DNA of 64,000 bases from Roseococcus suduntuyensis (lineage in GTDB: Bacteria > Pseudomonadota > Alphaproteobacteria > Acetobacterales > Acetobacteraceae), in contig NZ_JACIDJ010000004.1 of the NCBI RefSeq assembly GCF_014196305.1, positions 20,556 through 84,555 on the forward strand. The letters are read 5' to 3'. Made by a program: the position numbers and the translations under genes. Each line of letters begins with the position of its first letter. The stretch's first letter is position 1. This document shows, in pieces, positions 1 through 10,129 of this stretch. A model generated the notes under the pieces. It did no database searches. It was not told where the DNA came from and was given only the letters and a program-made list of their open reading frames with translations.

Positions 1-252
1 CACGGCTGCGGCGTGACGCCTCCGCCGATCAGACGCTTGCTTGCGCGGCTGATTCACGGCTGCGGCGTGACGCCTCCGCCGATCAGACGCTTGCTTGCGC
101 GGCTGATTCACGGCTGCGGCGTGACGCCTCCGCCGATCAGACGCTTGCTTGCGCGGCTGATTCACGGCTGCGGCGTGACGCCTCCGCCGATCAGACGCTT
201 GCTTACGCGGCTGATTCACGGCTGCGGCGTGACGCCTCCGCCGATCAGACGC
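1..252. repeat. 54-bp tandem repeat array (about 4.7 copies)
   Basis: Units start at 1, 55, 109, 163 and 217; the last is a 36-bp partial copy. Copies are identical except for one G-to-A change near 205 in the fourth. The array runs off the left edge, so its full length is unknown. Each unit contains a short inverted repeat (GGCG-TGA-CGCC) and CTGAT/ATCAG arms spanning unit junctions, so the DNA or its RNA could form serial hairpins. It ends 3 bp before the stop codon of the minus-strand ATPase gene at 256. The period is a multiple of three, so the array is open in translation, but nothing indicates that it is translated. Confidence 0.95.
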
Positions 253-255
253 GGG

Positions 256-1283
256 CTACGCCGCCCGGAAGGCCGTGGGCGGCGCCTTGTTCAGCAGCGG
301 GTTTTCCGCCGCCGGGCCGTCATGCAGGTGGCAGGCGGCCAGGTGCCCCGTGCCGTCATCCTTCAGCGCCGGCACCTCCTTGCGGCAGCGGTCGAAGGCA
401 TAGGGGCAGCGCGTGTGGAAGCGGCAGCCCGGCGGCGGCTTGATGGGGCTCGGCACGTCGCCCTGCAGCACGATGCGCTCGCGCAGGGCGCCGGGCACGG
501 GCACCGGCACGGCCGAGAGAAGCGCCTCGGTGTAGGGGTGGCGCGGCGTGCCGAAGAGCGACTTGCGGTCCGCCACCTCCACGATCTGGCCGAGATACAT
601 GACGGCGACCCGGTGCGTCATGTGCTCCACGATGGCGAGGTCGTGGCTGATGAACAGCATGGCGAGGCCGAGTTCCGCCTGCAGATCCTGCAGCAGGTTC
701 ACGATCTGCGCCTTCACCGACACGTCGAGGGCGGACACCGCCTCGTCGCAAACGATGATGTCGGGCTCGGCGGCGAGTGCCCGCGCGATGCAGATGCGCT
801 GCCGCTGCCCGCCGGAGAATTCATGCGGCCAGCGGTTCACCGCGTCGCGCGGCAGCCGCACCTTGTCCATGAGCTGGCCGACCTTCTCGTCAATTTCGGC
901 CTCACTGTTGGCCAGGCCGAAATTGCGGATGGGCTCGGCCAGGATTTCCCGCACCCGCAGGCGCGGGTTCAGCGAGGAGAAGGGGTCCTGGAACACCACC
1001 TGGATCTGCCGGCGCAGCGGCCGCAGCGAGCCGCTCGGCATGTCGTCAATCCGCTTGCCGTTCAGCACCACCTGGCCGGAGGTGAGCGGAAACAGCCGCA
1101 GCACCGACTTGCCGACGGTGGACTTGCCGCAGCCGCTCTCACCCACCAGGGACAGCGTCTCGCCCTGGTTGATGTGGAAGGAGACACCGTCCACCGCATA
1201 GACATACCCCACCGTGCCGCCCAGCAGGCCGCCGCGGATGGGGAAATGCTTCTTGAGGTCCGAGACTTCGAGAATCCGCTTGG

Positions 1284-1287
<4 letters not shown>
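256..1287 (-). CDS. dppF: Peptide ABC transporter ATP-binding protein (DppF/OppF type)
   Basis: 343-residue cytoplasmic ATPase that powers a di-/oligopeptide importer with the DppD-type ATPase encoded just upstream. Walker [10 protein letters not shown] lies at residues 49-57, the FSGGQ signature at 157-161, Walker B IIVCDE at 177-182 and the switch His near 215. The C-terminal oligopeptide-type extension with paired cysteines (CRFHTRCP) is typical of DppD/DppF/OppD/OppF. Its ATG overlaps the preceding stop codon by 4 bp (1284-1287), so translation is probably coupled. Last gene of a six-gene minus-strand operon. The transported substrate cannot be read from sequence; nickel, glutathione or opine importers share this architecture. 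Confidence 0.93.
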
Positions 1288-2297
<1,010 letters not shown>

Positions 2298-2301
2298 CGG
2301 C

Positions 2302-3252
2302 TCAGATCCTCTTGGCGAGGCGCGGGTCGATCGCGTCGCGCAGCCCGTCGCCGAGCAGGTTGACGGCGAGCACCGTGATGGAGAGGAACACCGCCGGGAA
2401 GAAGACGATGTAGGGCTTCACCTGCCACAGCGCGCGACCTTCCGCCATGATGTTCCCCCAGGAGGGAATGATGGGCGGCGTGCCTGCGCCGATGAAGGAG
2501 AGGATGGCCTCCGTGATCATGGCCGCGGCACAGATGTAGGTGGCCTGCACCGTCAGTGGCGCCAGCGTGTTGGGCAGGATGTGCTTGAAGATGATCTTCC
2601 AGGTGCGTGTGCCCGAGGCGACCGCCGCCTCCACATAGGGCTGCTCACGCAGGCTCAGCACCACGCCGCGCACCAGGCGCGACACGCGCGGGATTTCCGC
2701 CACCGTGATGGCCAGGATCACGTTCTGCACCGAGCCCCGCGTCAGCGCCATCAGCGCGATGGCGAGCAGGATGGGCGGGATGCTCATCATGCCGTCCATC
2801 ACGCGCATGATGATGCTGTCCGCAATGCGGTTGAACCCCGAGAGCAGGCCGATGATCAGCCCGATCAGCGAGGCGAAGAAGGCGACCGAGAAGCCCACGA
2901 TGAGCGAGACACGCGCCCCATACAGCACGCGCGAATAGACATCGCGCCCCAGCATGTCCGAGCCGAACCAGAACTGGGCCGAGGGCTCGCGCGTGCGCAG
3001 CGCGGGTGCCAGCGCCGTCGGGTCCTTGGTGAAGAGGAAGGGCGCGAAGACCGCCACGAAGACCATGATGAACAGCAGCGAACCGCCGATCGCGATGGCC
3101 GGGTAGCGCCCGAGGAAGCCCCATATGCCGCGGCGCGGCTTCACGTCCGAGAGGATGTCGGGCGGGAGCTTGGCGATGGCCAGGCCCGGCGGAATGCTCA
3201 CGCCGGGGGGGAGGCCCCCAGGGGAGCCAGGAGGGAGTGCGGTGGCGCTCAA
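2302..3252 (-). CDS. dppC: Peptide ABC transporter permease (DppC type)
   Basis: 316-residue inner-membrane permease. A Pro/Gly-rich cytoplasmic N terminus of about 45 residues precedes the first membrane segment. A conserved DppC-type stretch ([15 protein letters not shown]) follows the first periplasmic loop. The EAA coupling loop, [17 protein letters not shown], contacts the ATPases. About six membrane segments, C terminus in the cytosol. The reading frame overlaps the end of dppB by 4 bp (3249-3252). Family membership is clear; substrate is unknown. Confidence 0.92.
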   Translation of the reverse strand: MSATALPPGSPGGLPPGVSIPPGLAIAKLPPDILSDVKPRRGIWGFLGRYPAIAIGGSLLFIMVFVAVFAPFLFTKDPTALAPALRTREPSAQFWFGSDMLGRDVYSRVLYGARVSLIVGFSVAFFASLIGLIIGLLSGFNRIADSIIMRVMDGMMSIPPILLAIALMALTRGSVQNVILAITVAEIPRVSRLVRGVVLSLREQPYVEAAVASGTRTWKIIFKHILPNTLAPLTVQATYICAAAMITEAILSFIGAGTPPIIPSWGNIMAEGRALWQVKPYIVFFPAVFLSITVLAVNLLGDGLRDAIDPRLAKRI

Positions 3253-4190
3253 TACCGGATCCTCGGGTCAAACAGGGTGTAGAGGAGGTCAATCACGAGG
3301 TTGACCAGCACGTAGACGAAGCTGAACAGCAGCACGACGCCCTGGATCACCGGGTAGTCGCGCCGCAGGATGGCATCCACCGTCAGCCGCCCGAGGCCCG
3401 GGATGGCGAAGACGCTCTCGGTCACCACCGCGCCGCCGATCAGCAGCGCGATGCCGATGCCGATGACGGTGACGATGGGCACGGCCGCGTTCTTCAGCGC
3501 ATGCAGGAACAGGATGGCGCGCTGGCCGACACCTTTCGCCCGCGCGGTGCGGATGTAGTCCTGGCTCAGCACCTCCAGCATGGTGGCCCGCGTGATGCGC
3601 GCGATCAGCGCAATATAGACGGTGCCGAGCGCGATCGAGGGCAGAATCAAATTCTCGAACCACGGCCAAAGCCCCTGGCTCAGCGGTGTGTAGCCCTGCA
3701 CCGGCAGCCAATCGAGTTCCAGCGCGAACACATAGGCCAGCACATAGCCCACCACGAAGACGGGCACCGAGAAGCCCAGCACGGCGAAGGCCATCACGGC
3801 GCGGTCCGCATGCGTGCCCTGCTTCCAGGCGGCCACCACGCCCATGGGCACGGCGATGGTGACCGAGAGCACCAGCGTCACCACCATCAGCGACAGCGTG
3901 GGTTCCACGCGCTGCATGATCATGTGGCTGACGGGCAGGTTGGTGAAGATGGAGGTGCCGAGGTCACCGCGCAGGATGTTGAACACCCACTCGCCGAAGC
4001 GCACCAGGTAGGGCCGGTCGAGCCCGAGCGAGGCGCGGATGCGCTCCACATCATCGGGCGAGGCCTGGTCGCCCGCGATCACCGCCGCCGGATCACCCGG
4101 GGCGAGATACAGCAGCGAAAACACGAACAGCGCGACGATGGCCATGACCGGGATGGTCGCGAGCACGCGCCGGAAGATATAGGCCCACAT
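3249..4190 (-). CDS. dppB: Peptide ABC transporter permease (DppB type)
   Basis: 313-residue inner-membrane permease, first of the two pore subunits. It begins directly with a membrane segment ([20 protein letters not shown]) followed by the LAPGDPAA loop typical of DppB/OppB. The EAA loop appears as [13 protein letters not shown]. The gene sits 99 bp downstream of the substrate-binding-protein gene, and that gap holds a strong hairpin (4228-4247). Same transcription direction as all dpp genes here. Confidence 0.92.
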   Translation of the reverse strand: MWAYIFRRVLATIPVMAIVALFVFSLLYLAPGDPAAVIAGDQASPDDVERIRASLGLDRPYLVRFGEWVFNILRGDLGTSIFTNLPVSHMIMQRVEPTLSLMVVTLVLSVTIAVPMGVVAAWKQGTHADRAVMAFAVLGFSVPVFVVGYVLAYVFALELDWLPVQGYTPLSQGLWPWFENLILPSIALGTVYIALIARITRATMLEVLSQDYIRTARAKGVGQRAILFLHALKNAAVPIVTVIGIGIALLIGGAVVTESVFAIPGLGRLTVDAILRRDYPVIQGVVLLFSFVYVLVNLVIDLLYTLFDPRIRY

Positions 4191-4202
4191 ACTAGGTCGC
4201 CT

Positions 4203-4256
4203 CCGGCGACGCCGGCCGATTCACGCCGAGGCGCCGATTGGCGCCTCGACGATCGG
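4203..4256. repeat. Intergenic palindromic element between binding-protein and permease genes
   Basis: A perfect 8-bp stem with 4-nt loop (GAGGCGCC-GATT-GGCGCCTC, 4228-4247) is nested in outer arms CCGAT (4216-4220) and ATCGG (4252-4256). A second small palindrome CCGGCG-A-CGCCGG lies at 4203-4215. It is a plausible mRNA-processing or attenuation hairpin that lets the binding protein be made in excess of the permeases, a common arrangement in dpp/opp operons. Its layout (YTGAT/CCGAT-TCACG arm, GGCG core stem, ATCRG arm) resembles the 54-bp tandem units at 1-252. Confidence 0.7.
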
Positions 4257-4289
4257 ACGGCGGCACCCTTAGGGGTTAATGACCGCCGG

Positions 4290-5882
4290 TCAGGACTTGG
4301 ACACGCCCCAGAACCAGGGCAGCGGGCCGGCGGTGACGCCGGAGACATTGCTCCGCCAGGACTGGTAGGCACGGTAGAAGCCCGTCGGCACGAAGGGGAA
4401 GCTCTGGCAGGCGGCGCGGTTGATTTCCTCGCAGGCGGCCTTTTCCTCGGCGGCGTTGGCGGCGGCGAACCACTTGTCGCGGCCGGCCTCGATCGCGGGG
4501 TCGGAGGGCCAGCCGAACCAGGCGCCATCGCCATGGGCGCGCAGGCCGAGGTAGCTCGCGGGGTTGGTGCAGTCCGCACCCGCGAACCAGGTGAAGAAGA
4601 TGTTCCACCCACCACGCGCCACCGGCTCACGGCTCGCGCGGCGCGCACCCACCGTGCCCCAGTCGGTCGCCACGAAGTCCACATTCATGCCGATGGAGCG
4701 CAGCGCCGCATTGGCCACCTGGCCCATGGCGGACAGGGCCGCGATATCCTGCGCCACCAGCATGGTCACGGGCTGGCCGTTGTAGCCGCCTTCCTGCAGC
4801 AGGCGGCGCGCGTCCGCCACGCTGCGGGGGCGCGAGAGGATTTCGCCGCCGGCCTCGGTGTAGTTGGGCGTCTCGGGCGTGAAGAAGCCGTTCATCTGCT
4901 TCCACAGCGCGGCGTCGCCGCCCACCACGGCACCCATGAAGTCGGGCTGGTTCACCACCCAGGCCACCGCCTGGCGCACGCGCGGGTCATTGAAGGGCGC
5001 GTGCAGGTGGTTGAAGCGCAGGCAGCCCACATTGCCCAGCGGGTCCGCGACATCAATGCGGATGTTGCGGTTGCGGCGCAGCACCGGGATCAGGTCGTTG
5101 AGCGGGGTTTCCCACCAATCCACCTCACCCTGCTGCAACGCGGCCGAGGCCGTGGCGGGGTCGGGCTGGATGATCCACTCGACACGGTCCACCATCATGC
5201 GCTTGCCGCCCGAGAGCCAGTTGGGCGCCTCGTCGCGCGGCACATACTGGTCGAACTTCGTCCAGGTCGCGCGCGCGCCGGGCACCCACTCGTTGCGGTT
5301 GAACCGCATGGGGCCGGAGCCGACATATTCCGTGATCTGCTGGAAGGGGTCGGTGCGGGCGATGCGCTCGGGCATCATGAAGGCGATGGGCGTGTTGTTC
5401 TTGCCCAGCGCCAGCAGCATCTTCGGGTAGGGCGCGGACAGGCGCAGGCGGAAGGTGCGGTCGTCGGTCGCGACCAGCTCCTGCTTCAGGGCGCGGATCA
5501 TCTGGCCCATGCCGTCGCGGACCATCCAGCGCTCGAGGCTGACCACGCAGTCCTGCGCGCGCACCGGCTCGCCATCATGCCAGCGCAGGCCGGAGCGGAG
5601 GCGGAAGGTCCAGGTCAGGCCGTCGCTGCTGACTTCCTCGCTCTCCACCATCTGGCGGCGAGGGGTGAAGGTGTTGTCGATGCCATACAGCGTGTCCCAC
5701 ACCAGCATCGAGGCGTTGCGGACGACGAACTGCGTGCCCCAGATCGGGTCGTAATTGGCCAGGTTCGCCTGCGGCACGAAGCGCAGCGTGCGCGCGGCGG
5801 CACCCTGGCTCAGCGCGGGGGCGGCCAGCGCCCCGCTGGCGGCGACCACGGCGCCCGTCTGAAGAAAACTCCTGCGATCCAT
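4290..5882 (-). CDS. Peptide ABC transporter substrate-binding protein, first paralogue (DppA-like)
   Basis: 530-residue periplasmic solute-binding protein of the SBP_bac_5 family. The N terminus MDRRSFLQTG followed by an Ala-rich hydrophobic stretch and APALSQG looks like a Tat (twin-arginine) signal peptide, suggesting export in folded form. The mature part shows family features such as the LANYDPIW segment, WTFRLRSGLRWHDGEPV and the C-terminal aromatic-rich lobe. The start is supported by a GGGAGAGAG ribosome-binding site. It is about the same length as the neighbouring SBP at 6020-7615 and clearly paralogous. No lipobox is present, so the protein is predicted to be soluble. Confidence 0.92.
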   Translation of the reverse strand: MDRRSFLQTGAVVAASGALAAPALSQGAAARTLRFVPQANLANYDPIWGTQFVVRNASMLVWDTLYGIDNTFTPRRQMVESEEVSSDGLTWTFRLRSGLRWHDGEPVRAQDCVVSLERWMVRDGMGQMIRALKQELVATDDRTFRLRLSAPYPKMLLALGKNNTPIAFMMPERIARTDPFQQITEYVGSGPMRFNRNEWVPGARATWTKFDQYVPRDEAPNWLSGGKRMMVDRVEWIIQPDPATASAALQQGEVDWWETPLNDLIPVLRRNRNIRIDVADPLGNVGCLRFNHLHAPFNDPRVRQAVAWVVNQPDFMGAVVGGDAALWKQMNGFFTPETPNYTEAGGEILSRPRSVADARRLLQEGGYNGQPVTMLVAQDIAALSAMGQVANAALRSIGMNVDFVATDWGTVGARRASREPVARGGWNIFFTWFAGADCTNPASYLGLRAHGDGAWFGWPSDPAIEAGRDKWFAAANAAEEKAACEEINRAACQSFPFVPTGFYRAYQSWRSNVSGVTAGPLPWFWGVSKS

Positions 5883-6019
5883 CTACTCTCTCCCTGTTCC
5901 AGGCCGGTTGCTTCCGGCTTGGGCGAAGCGTGCAACACACATGGGCAAAGCGCCACCAAAGAAGGGCCCATCGCTCCGCGCATTCGGGTGGAATGCACGG
6001 AACGTGCCAGAGCGGCGCA

Positions 6020-7615
6020 TCAGGCCCGGCGAATGCCCCAAAACTGCGCGAAGCCGGGCACGCGGCCCGTCAGGTTGCGCCGGTGCGCGGTGATGGAGGC
6101 CACCGCCCCCACCGGCACGAAGGGCAGCTCCTGCATGGCGATGCCCTGCATCCGCCGCGCGATGGCCTGCTGGGCGGGCACGTCGGGCGCGTCGAACCAG
6201 CTGTCGCGGAGCGTCTCCAGCTCCGGCACATTGGGCCAGCCGAACCAGGCGCCATTGCCATTGCCGCGCAGGGGGAAGTGGCTGACGGGGTCCATCACCT
6301 CGAAGCCCGCGAAGGTGGTGCAGGTGATGGACCAGCCGCCGCGATCGAGCGGCTCGCGGCTCGCGCGGCGCTGCACCACGGTGCCCCAGTCGGTCAGCAC
6401 CACGTCGAGGTTCACCTGCAGGCGGCGGAACAGATCGGCCGCCACCTGGGTGAGGGCCGCGGGGTTCAGGATGTCGGTGGGGCCCAGGATGCGGATGGGC
6501 TCGTTGTTGTAGCCGGCCTCGCGCAGGAGCTGGCGGGCGCGCTCGATGCTGCGCGGACCCTTCAGCGGGTCCAGCCCCTCGTCATTGGCGAAGGGCGAGC
6601 CGGGGGTGAAGCAGCCCACGCCGTCGCGCCAGTTCTCGGGCTCCGGCCCCTGCGCCGCGATCATGAAGTCCGATTGCTGCACCGCGGGCAGGATGGCGCG
6701 GCGGATGGCCGGGTTGTCGAAGGGCGGATGCAAATGGTTGAACCGCATGATGCCCACGGACATGAAGGGCGTCAGCATCTCCACCACCACGTTGCGGTTG
6801 CGGCGCAGCAGAAGCTGGTTCTCGGGCGTGGGCTGCTCGAACCAGTCCATCTCGCCGCGGATCAGCGCGGAGGTGGAGGTCGAGGTGTCGGTGATGATGT
6901 GCCACTCGACCCGGTCGAAATGCACTTCCTTGGGGCCCGCCGTCAGCGAGACGGGGCCGGCATTGGGGTTGGGCACATAGCGCGGGTTGCGCTCATAGAC
7001 CGCGAGGCTGCCCGAGTTGAACTCGTTCTGCACGAAGCGGAAGGGGCCGCTGCCGATGGTCTCGCGGATCTGGGTGAAGGCGTCGGTCTGGGCCAGGCGC
7101 TCGGGCATGATGAAGGGGGTGGGGGTGGCCACCGAGCCCAGCGCGTTCAGCAGCAGCGGGAAGGGCCGCTTGAGGCGGAAGCGCAGGCGGCGGTCATCCA
7201 GCGCCACCAGCTCATCCGTGTATTCGTTCAGCTTCTGGCCGATGGGGCTGCGGCGCATCCAGCGCTTGAGGCTCGCCACCGCGTCCGCCGCGCGCACCGC
7301 CTCGCCATCATGGAAAAACAGGCCCGGGCGCAGCGTGATGGTGGCGGTGCGGTTGTCGTTTTCGAAGGACGTGCCCTCGGCCATCTGCGGGAAGGGGCGG
7401 AACTGGTCGTCGAGGCCGTAGAGGCAGTCAAAGACCATGTAGCCGTGGTTGCGGGTGACGGTGGCCGTGGTCCAGACCGGGTCCACGCTGGTCAGATTCG
7501 CCTGGGGGACGAATTTCAGCACGCGGTTCTGCGCCGGCTGCGCGAAGGCGGGCGCGGCCAAGGGGGCAGAGACCAGGGCCGCGCCGCCCCCCAGCACGAG
7601 GTCACGACGTTTCAT
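6020..7615 (-). CDS. Peptide ABC transporter substrate-binding protein, second paralogue (DppA-like)
   Basis: 531-residue SBP_bac_5 protein and first gene of the dpp-type operon. The N terminus MKRRDLVLGGG with a hydrophobic stretch ending APAFAQ resembles a Tat signal. It shares the opening VLKFVPQANL/LRFVPQANL block and general organisation with the protein at 4290-5882, indicating an ancient tandem duplication followed by divergence. A GGGAG ribosome-binding site precedes the ATG. Two binding proteins feeding one DppBCDF core would widen the substrate range; that is inference. Confidence 0.92.
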   Translation of the reverse strand: MKRRDLVLGGGAALVSAPLAAPAFAQPAQNRVLKFVPQANLTSVDPVWTTATVTRNHGYMVFDCLYGLDDQFRPFPQMAEGTSFENDNRTATITLRPGLFFHDGEAVRAADAVASLKRWMRRSPIGQKLNEYTDELVALDDRRLRFRLKRPFPLLLNALGSVATPTPFIMPERLAQTDAFTQIRETIGSGPFRFVQNEFNSGSLAVYERNPRYVPNPNAGPVSLTAGPKEVHFDRVEWHIITDTSTSTSALIRGEMDWFEQPTPENQLLLRRNRNVVVEMLTPFMSVGIMRFNHLHPPFDNPAIRRAILPAVQQSDFMIAAQGPEPENWRDGVGCFTPGSPFANDEGLDPLKGPRSIERARQLLREAGYNNEPIRILGPTDILNPAALTQVAADLFRRLQVNLDVVLTDWGTVVQRRASREPLDRGGWSITCTTFAGFEVMDPVSHFPLRGNGNGAWFGWPNVPELETLRDSWFDAPDVPAQQAIARRMQGIAMQELPFVPVGAVASITAHRRNLTGRVPGFAQFWGIRRA

Positions 7616-7705
7616 ATGTTGTCTCCCGTCACGTTGACGCGACCGACCCGCCTCCCCTGGCGTTGCGCGGATAGAAGCCAGAGCGTGCTCCGGTTGTCCA
7701 GCGGA

Positions 7706-9220
7706 TCAGGGCAGGTGCCCGAAGCCCGCCGGTGCTGCCTGCCGCGTTTCCACCCAGACGGCCTTGGCCTGTGTGTATTCCGCCAGCACCTCCGCCCCCG
7801 AGGACCGCCCGTGCCCCGAGGCGCCGAAGCCCCCGAAGGGCACGCTGACATGGATGGTGCGGTAGCCGTTCACCCAGACGGTGCCGGCGCGGAGCCCCGC
7901 AGCGACCCGGTGCGCGCGGCCGACATCGCGCGTCCAGACGGCGCCGGCCAGGCCGAAGCGCGTGCCGTTCGCGAGCGTGATGGCCTCCGCCTCATCCGCG
8001 AAGCGCTGCACGGCGACCACGGGGCCGAAGATTTCCTCCTGCACGGCGCGCGCCTGGGGCGGGAGGCCATCCAGCACGGTCGGCGGCACGAAACAGGCGC
8101 CCTCATTCAAGGTCAAGGGATTTGGCGCGGCGGTGAGCACCTGCCCCCCCTCGGCCGTGGCGGCGTCCAGCAGGGATTGCACATGGGCGTGCTGGCGGGG
8201 GTGGGCGACGGGGCCCATCTCGGTCGCCTCGTCCAGCGGGTCGCCCAGCCTGATCTTCGCCATGCCCGCGCGCAGACGGGCTAGGAAGGCGTCGGCGATG
8301 GAGGCCTCCAGCAACAGCCGCGACCCGGCCACGCAGGATTGCCCGGCACCGGCGAAGATGGCCTGCTGCGCGCCCAGCAGCGCCGCGTCCAGGTCCGAAT
8401 CGGCGAAGACGATGTTGGCGCTCTTGCCGCCCAGCTCCAGCACATGCGGCAGGGTGCGCGCGGCGCACAGCGCCGCGATCCGTGCCCCCACGGCCGGGCT
8501 GCCCACGAAGCAGAGCTTGCCCACCTCGGGGGCCGCCACCAGCGCCTCCACCGCCGCCGGCCAGCCCGCCACCACCATCAGCGGCACATCGAGGCCCTGC
8601 GCCAGTTGCCCGAGCCGCAGCGAGGTCAGCGGCGTCATCTCGCTGGGCTTCAGCACCACCGCATTGCCGGCGGCGAGTGCCGGGAAGGCGTTCCAGCCCG
8701 CGGTGAACAGCGGCGCATTCCAGGGGGTGATGGCGAGGATCACGCCATAGGGCTCCGGCCGCACCGTCACGAAATGGCCGGAGGGGACCGCCACGACGCG
8801 CCCCTCGATCTTGTCGCACCAGCCGGCGAAGTATTCGGCCATCTCGGCCACGCGGGCCATTTCGGCGCGGGCGTCGCGCAGGGGCTTGCCGGTGTTGGCG
8901 CATTCGGCGCGGGCGAGAGGTTCGGCCTCCGCACGGATGGCCGCCCCCAGCGCCCAGAGGCGGCGGCCGCGCTCGGCGCCCGGAAGGGCGGCCCAGGCGG
9001 GGGCCGCGCGGGCGGCGGCGGCGGCGGCCTCGGCGGCCAGGGCGGCATCGGCGATGGGGTAGGAGAACAGCGGCTTGCCGGTCACGGGGTCGGTGAGCGG
9101 CAGGGCCTCGCCGGCGCCGGGGTGGGTCGTGCCGTCCAGCACGGCCCCCGGCACGGCGCCGCCGAACCAGGCCTTGATATGGGTGGCGGCCTCGGCGGCG
9201 GCGCGGGAGGGGTCAGCCAT
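7706..9220 (-). CDS. NAD(P)-dependent aldehyde dehydrogenase
   Basis: 504-residue aldehyde dehydrogenase oxidising an aldehyde to its acid with NAD(P)+. Conserved features: TPWNAPL with the oxyanion-hole Asn at 168, the general base Glu in LELGGKS (262) and the nucleophile in GAGQSCVAGSR (Cys296). The C-terminal cofactor/oligomerisation segment PFGGFGASGHGR is present. I chose the ATG at 9220 (MADPSRAAAE) because the upstream extension is low-complexity Arg/Pro and overlaps the neighbouring gene; this start gives an 8-bp overlap with the dehydrogenase gene ending at 9213. Resembles betaine/gamma-aminobutyraldehyde-type enzymes; substrate unresolved. Confidence 0.9.
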   Translation of the reverse strand: MADPSRAAAEAATHIKAWFGGAVPGAVLDGTTHPGAGEALPLTDPVTGKPLFSYPIADAALAAEAAAAAARAAPAWAALPGAERGRRLWALGAAIRAEAEPLARAECANTGKPLRDARAEMARVAEMAEYFAGWCDKIEGRVVAVPSGHFVTVRPEPYGVILAITPWNAPLFTAGWNAFPALAAGNAVVLKPSEMTPLTSLRLGQLAQGLDVPLMVVAGWPAAVEALVAAPEVGKLCFVGSPAVGARIAALCAARTLPHVLELGGKSANIVFADSDLDAALLGAQQAIFAGAGQSCVAGSRLLLEASIADAFLARLRAGMAKIRLGDPLDEATEMGPVAHPRQHAHVQSLLDAATAEGGQVLTAAPNPLTLNEGACFVPPTVLDGLPPQARAVQEEIFGPVVAVQRFADEAEAITLANGTRFGLAGAVWTRDVGRAHRVAAGLRAGTVWVNGYRTIHVSVPFGGFGASGHGRSSGAEVLAEYTQAKAVWVETRQAAPAGFGHLP

Positions 9221-10052
9221 GGGAACGGTCCTGGAAGAGGGCGGCGGGCACGCGGTTGAATTCCTCGGCATCGGGCACGGGGCTCGCTTCCCACAGGCTC
9301 GCGGCGGCGGCGCAGACGGGCAGCGGCGTGCCCGCGGCCTCGGCCAGTTCCAGCGCCAGCCGCACATCCTTGCGCATCAGCCCCGCCGCGAAGCCGCTGT
9401 CGAAGCCGCCGGGCAGGATCCAGCGCGGCCAGTTCACCTCGGTGGCGGCCGAACGGCCGGAGGCGGCGTTCAGCACCGGCAGCAGGGCGGCCGGGTCCAC
9501 GCCGGCCGCATCGGCCATCCGCAGCGCCTCGGCCGCCGCCATCAAATGCGTGGCCACCAGCAAATTGTTGGCGAGCTTGGCCACCTGCCCCGCCCCCGGC
9601 CCGCCCACATGGGTGATGCGGGTGGCGACCAGTTCCAGCACCGGCCGCGCGGCCGCGATGGCCTCGGGCGCACCGCCCAGCATCATGGCCAGCGTCCCCG
9701 CCGCCGCCCCGGCCGGCCCGCCCGAGACTGGCGCATCGAGGTAGCCCACGCCCGCCATCGCGGTCTGTTCCGCGAATCGCCGCGCGGCGCCCGGCGCGAT
9801 GGTGGAGGTGTCCACGACCACGCCGGCCTTCGGCATGGCCGGCAACAGCGCGGCCAGGACGGCCTCCACCGCCGCCTCATGCGGGAGGGACAGGATCACC
9901 ACCGGCGCCGCGCAGTCGGCCACGGACGCCACTCCACCCGCGCGCGTCCGCAGCCCCGCATCCTGGTCGAAAGCCGCCACATCCTGGCCCTGGTCGCGCA
10001 GCCGCCCCAGCATCGCGCCGCCCATGCGGCCCAACCCCACCAACCCGATCAC
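9213..10052 (-). CDS. 3-hydroxyisobutyrate dehydrogenase-family NAD(P)-dependent reductase
   Basis: 279-residue beta-hydroxyacid dehydrogenase. The Rossmann GLGRMG motif lies at residues 6-11, the family substrate-binding stretch VSGGPAGAAAGTLA in the middle, and the catalytic-Lys helix reads GAGQVAKLANNLLVA. Enzymes of this family oxidise 3-hydroxyisobutyrate, tartronate semialdehyde or similar beta-hydroxy acids. Its stop overlaps the start of the aldehyde dehydrogenase gene by 8 bp, so the two form a translationally coupled pair, consistent with successive alcohol-to-aldehyde-to-acid oxidation. The same strand continues into the peptide-transporter operon after 90 bp. Confidence 0.88.
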   Translation of the reverse strand: MIGLVGLGRMGGAMLGRLRDQGQDVAAFDQDAGLRTRAGGVASVADCAAPVVILSLPHEAAVEAVLAALLPAMPKAGVVVDTSTIAPGAARRFAEQTAMAGVGYLDAPVSGGPAGAAAGTLAMMLGGAPEAIAAARPVLELVATRITHVGGPGAGQVAKLANNLLVATHLMAAAEALRMADAAGVDPAALLPVLNAASGRSAATEVNWPRWILPGGFDSGFAAGLMRKDVRLALELAEAAGTPLPVCAAAASLWEASPVPDAEEFNRVPAALFQDRSHG

Positions 10053-10129
10053 GAATCGCCCTCCTGCGCTGCGGGGAAAGCATAGGTGGGCGCCGCAATT
10101 GCGCCATCCGGGACGCCTAAGCGCCGCCG

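Noticed and set aside
1-252. CRISPR array
   Set aside because: Units are contiguous with no unique spacers, so this is a simple tandem repeat.
3237-6512. 1091-codon open frame on the plus strand
   Set aside because: Antisense to the dppB permease and binding-protein genes, whose motifs are unmistakable.
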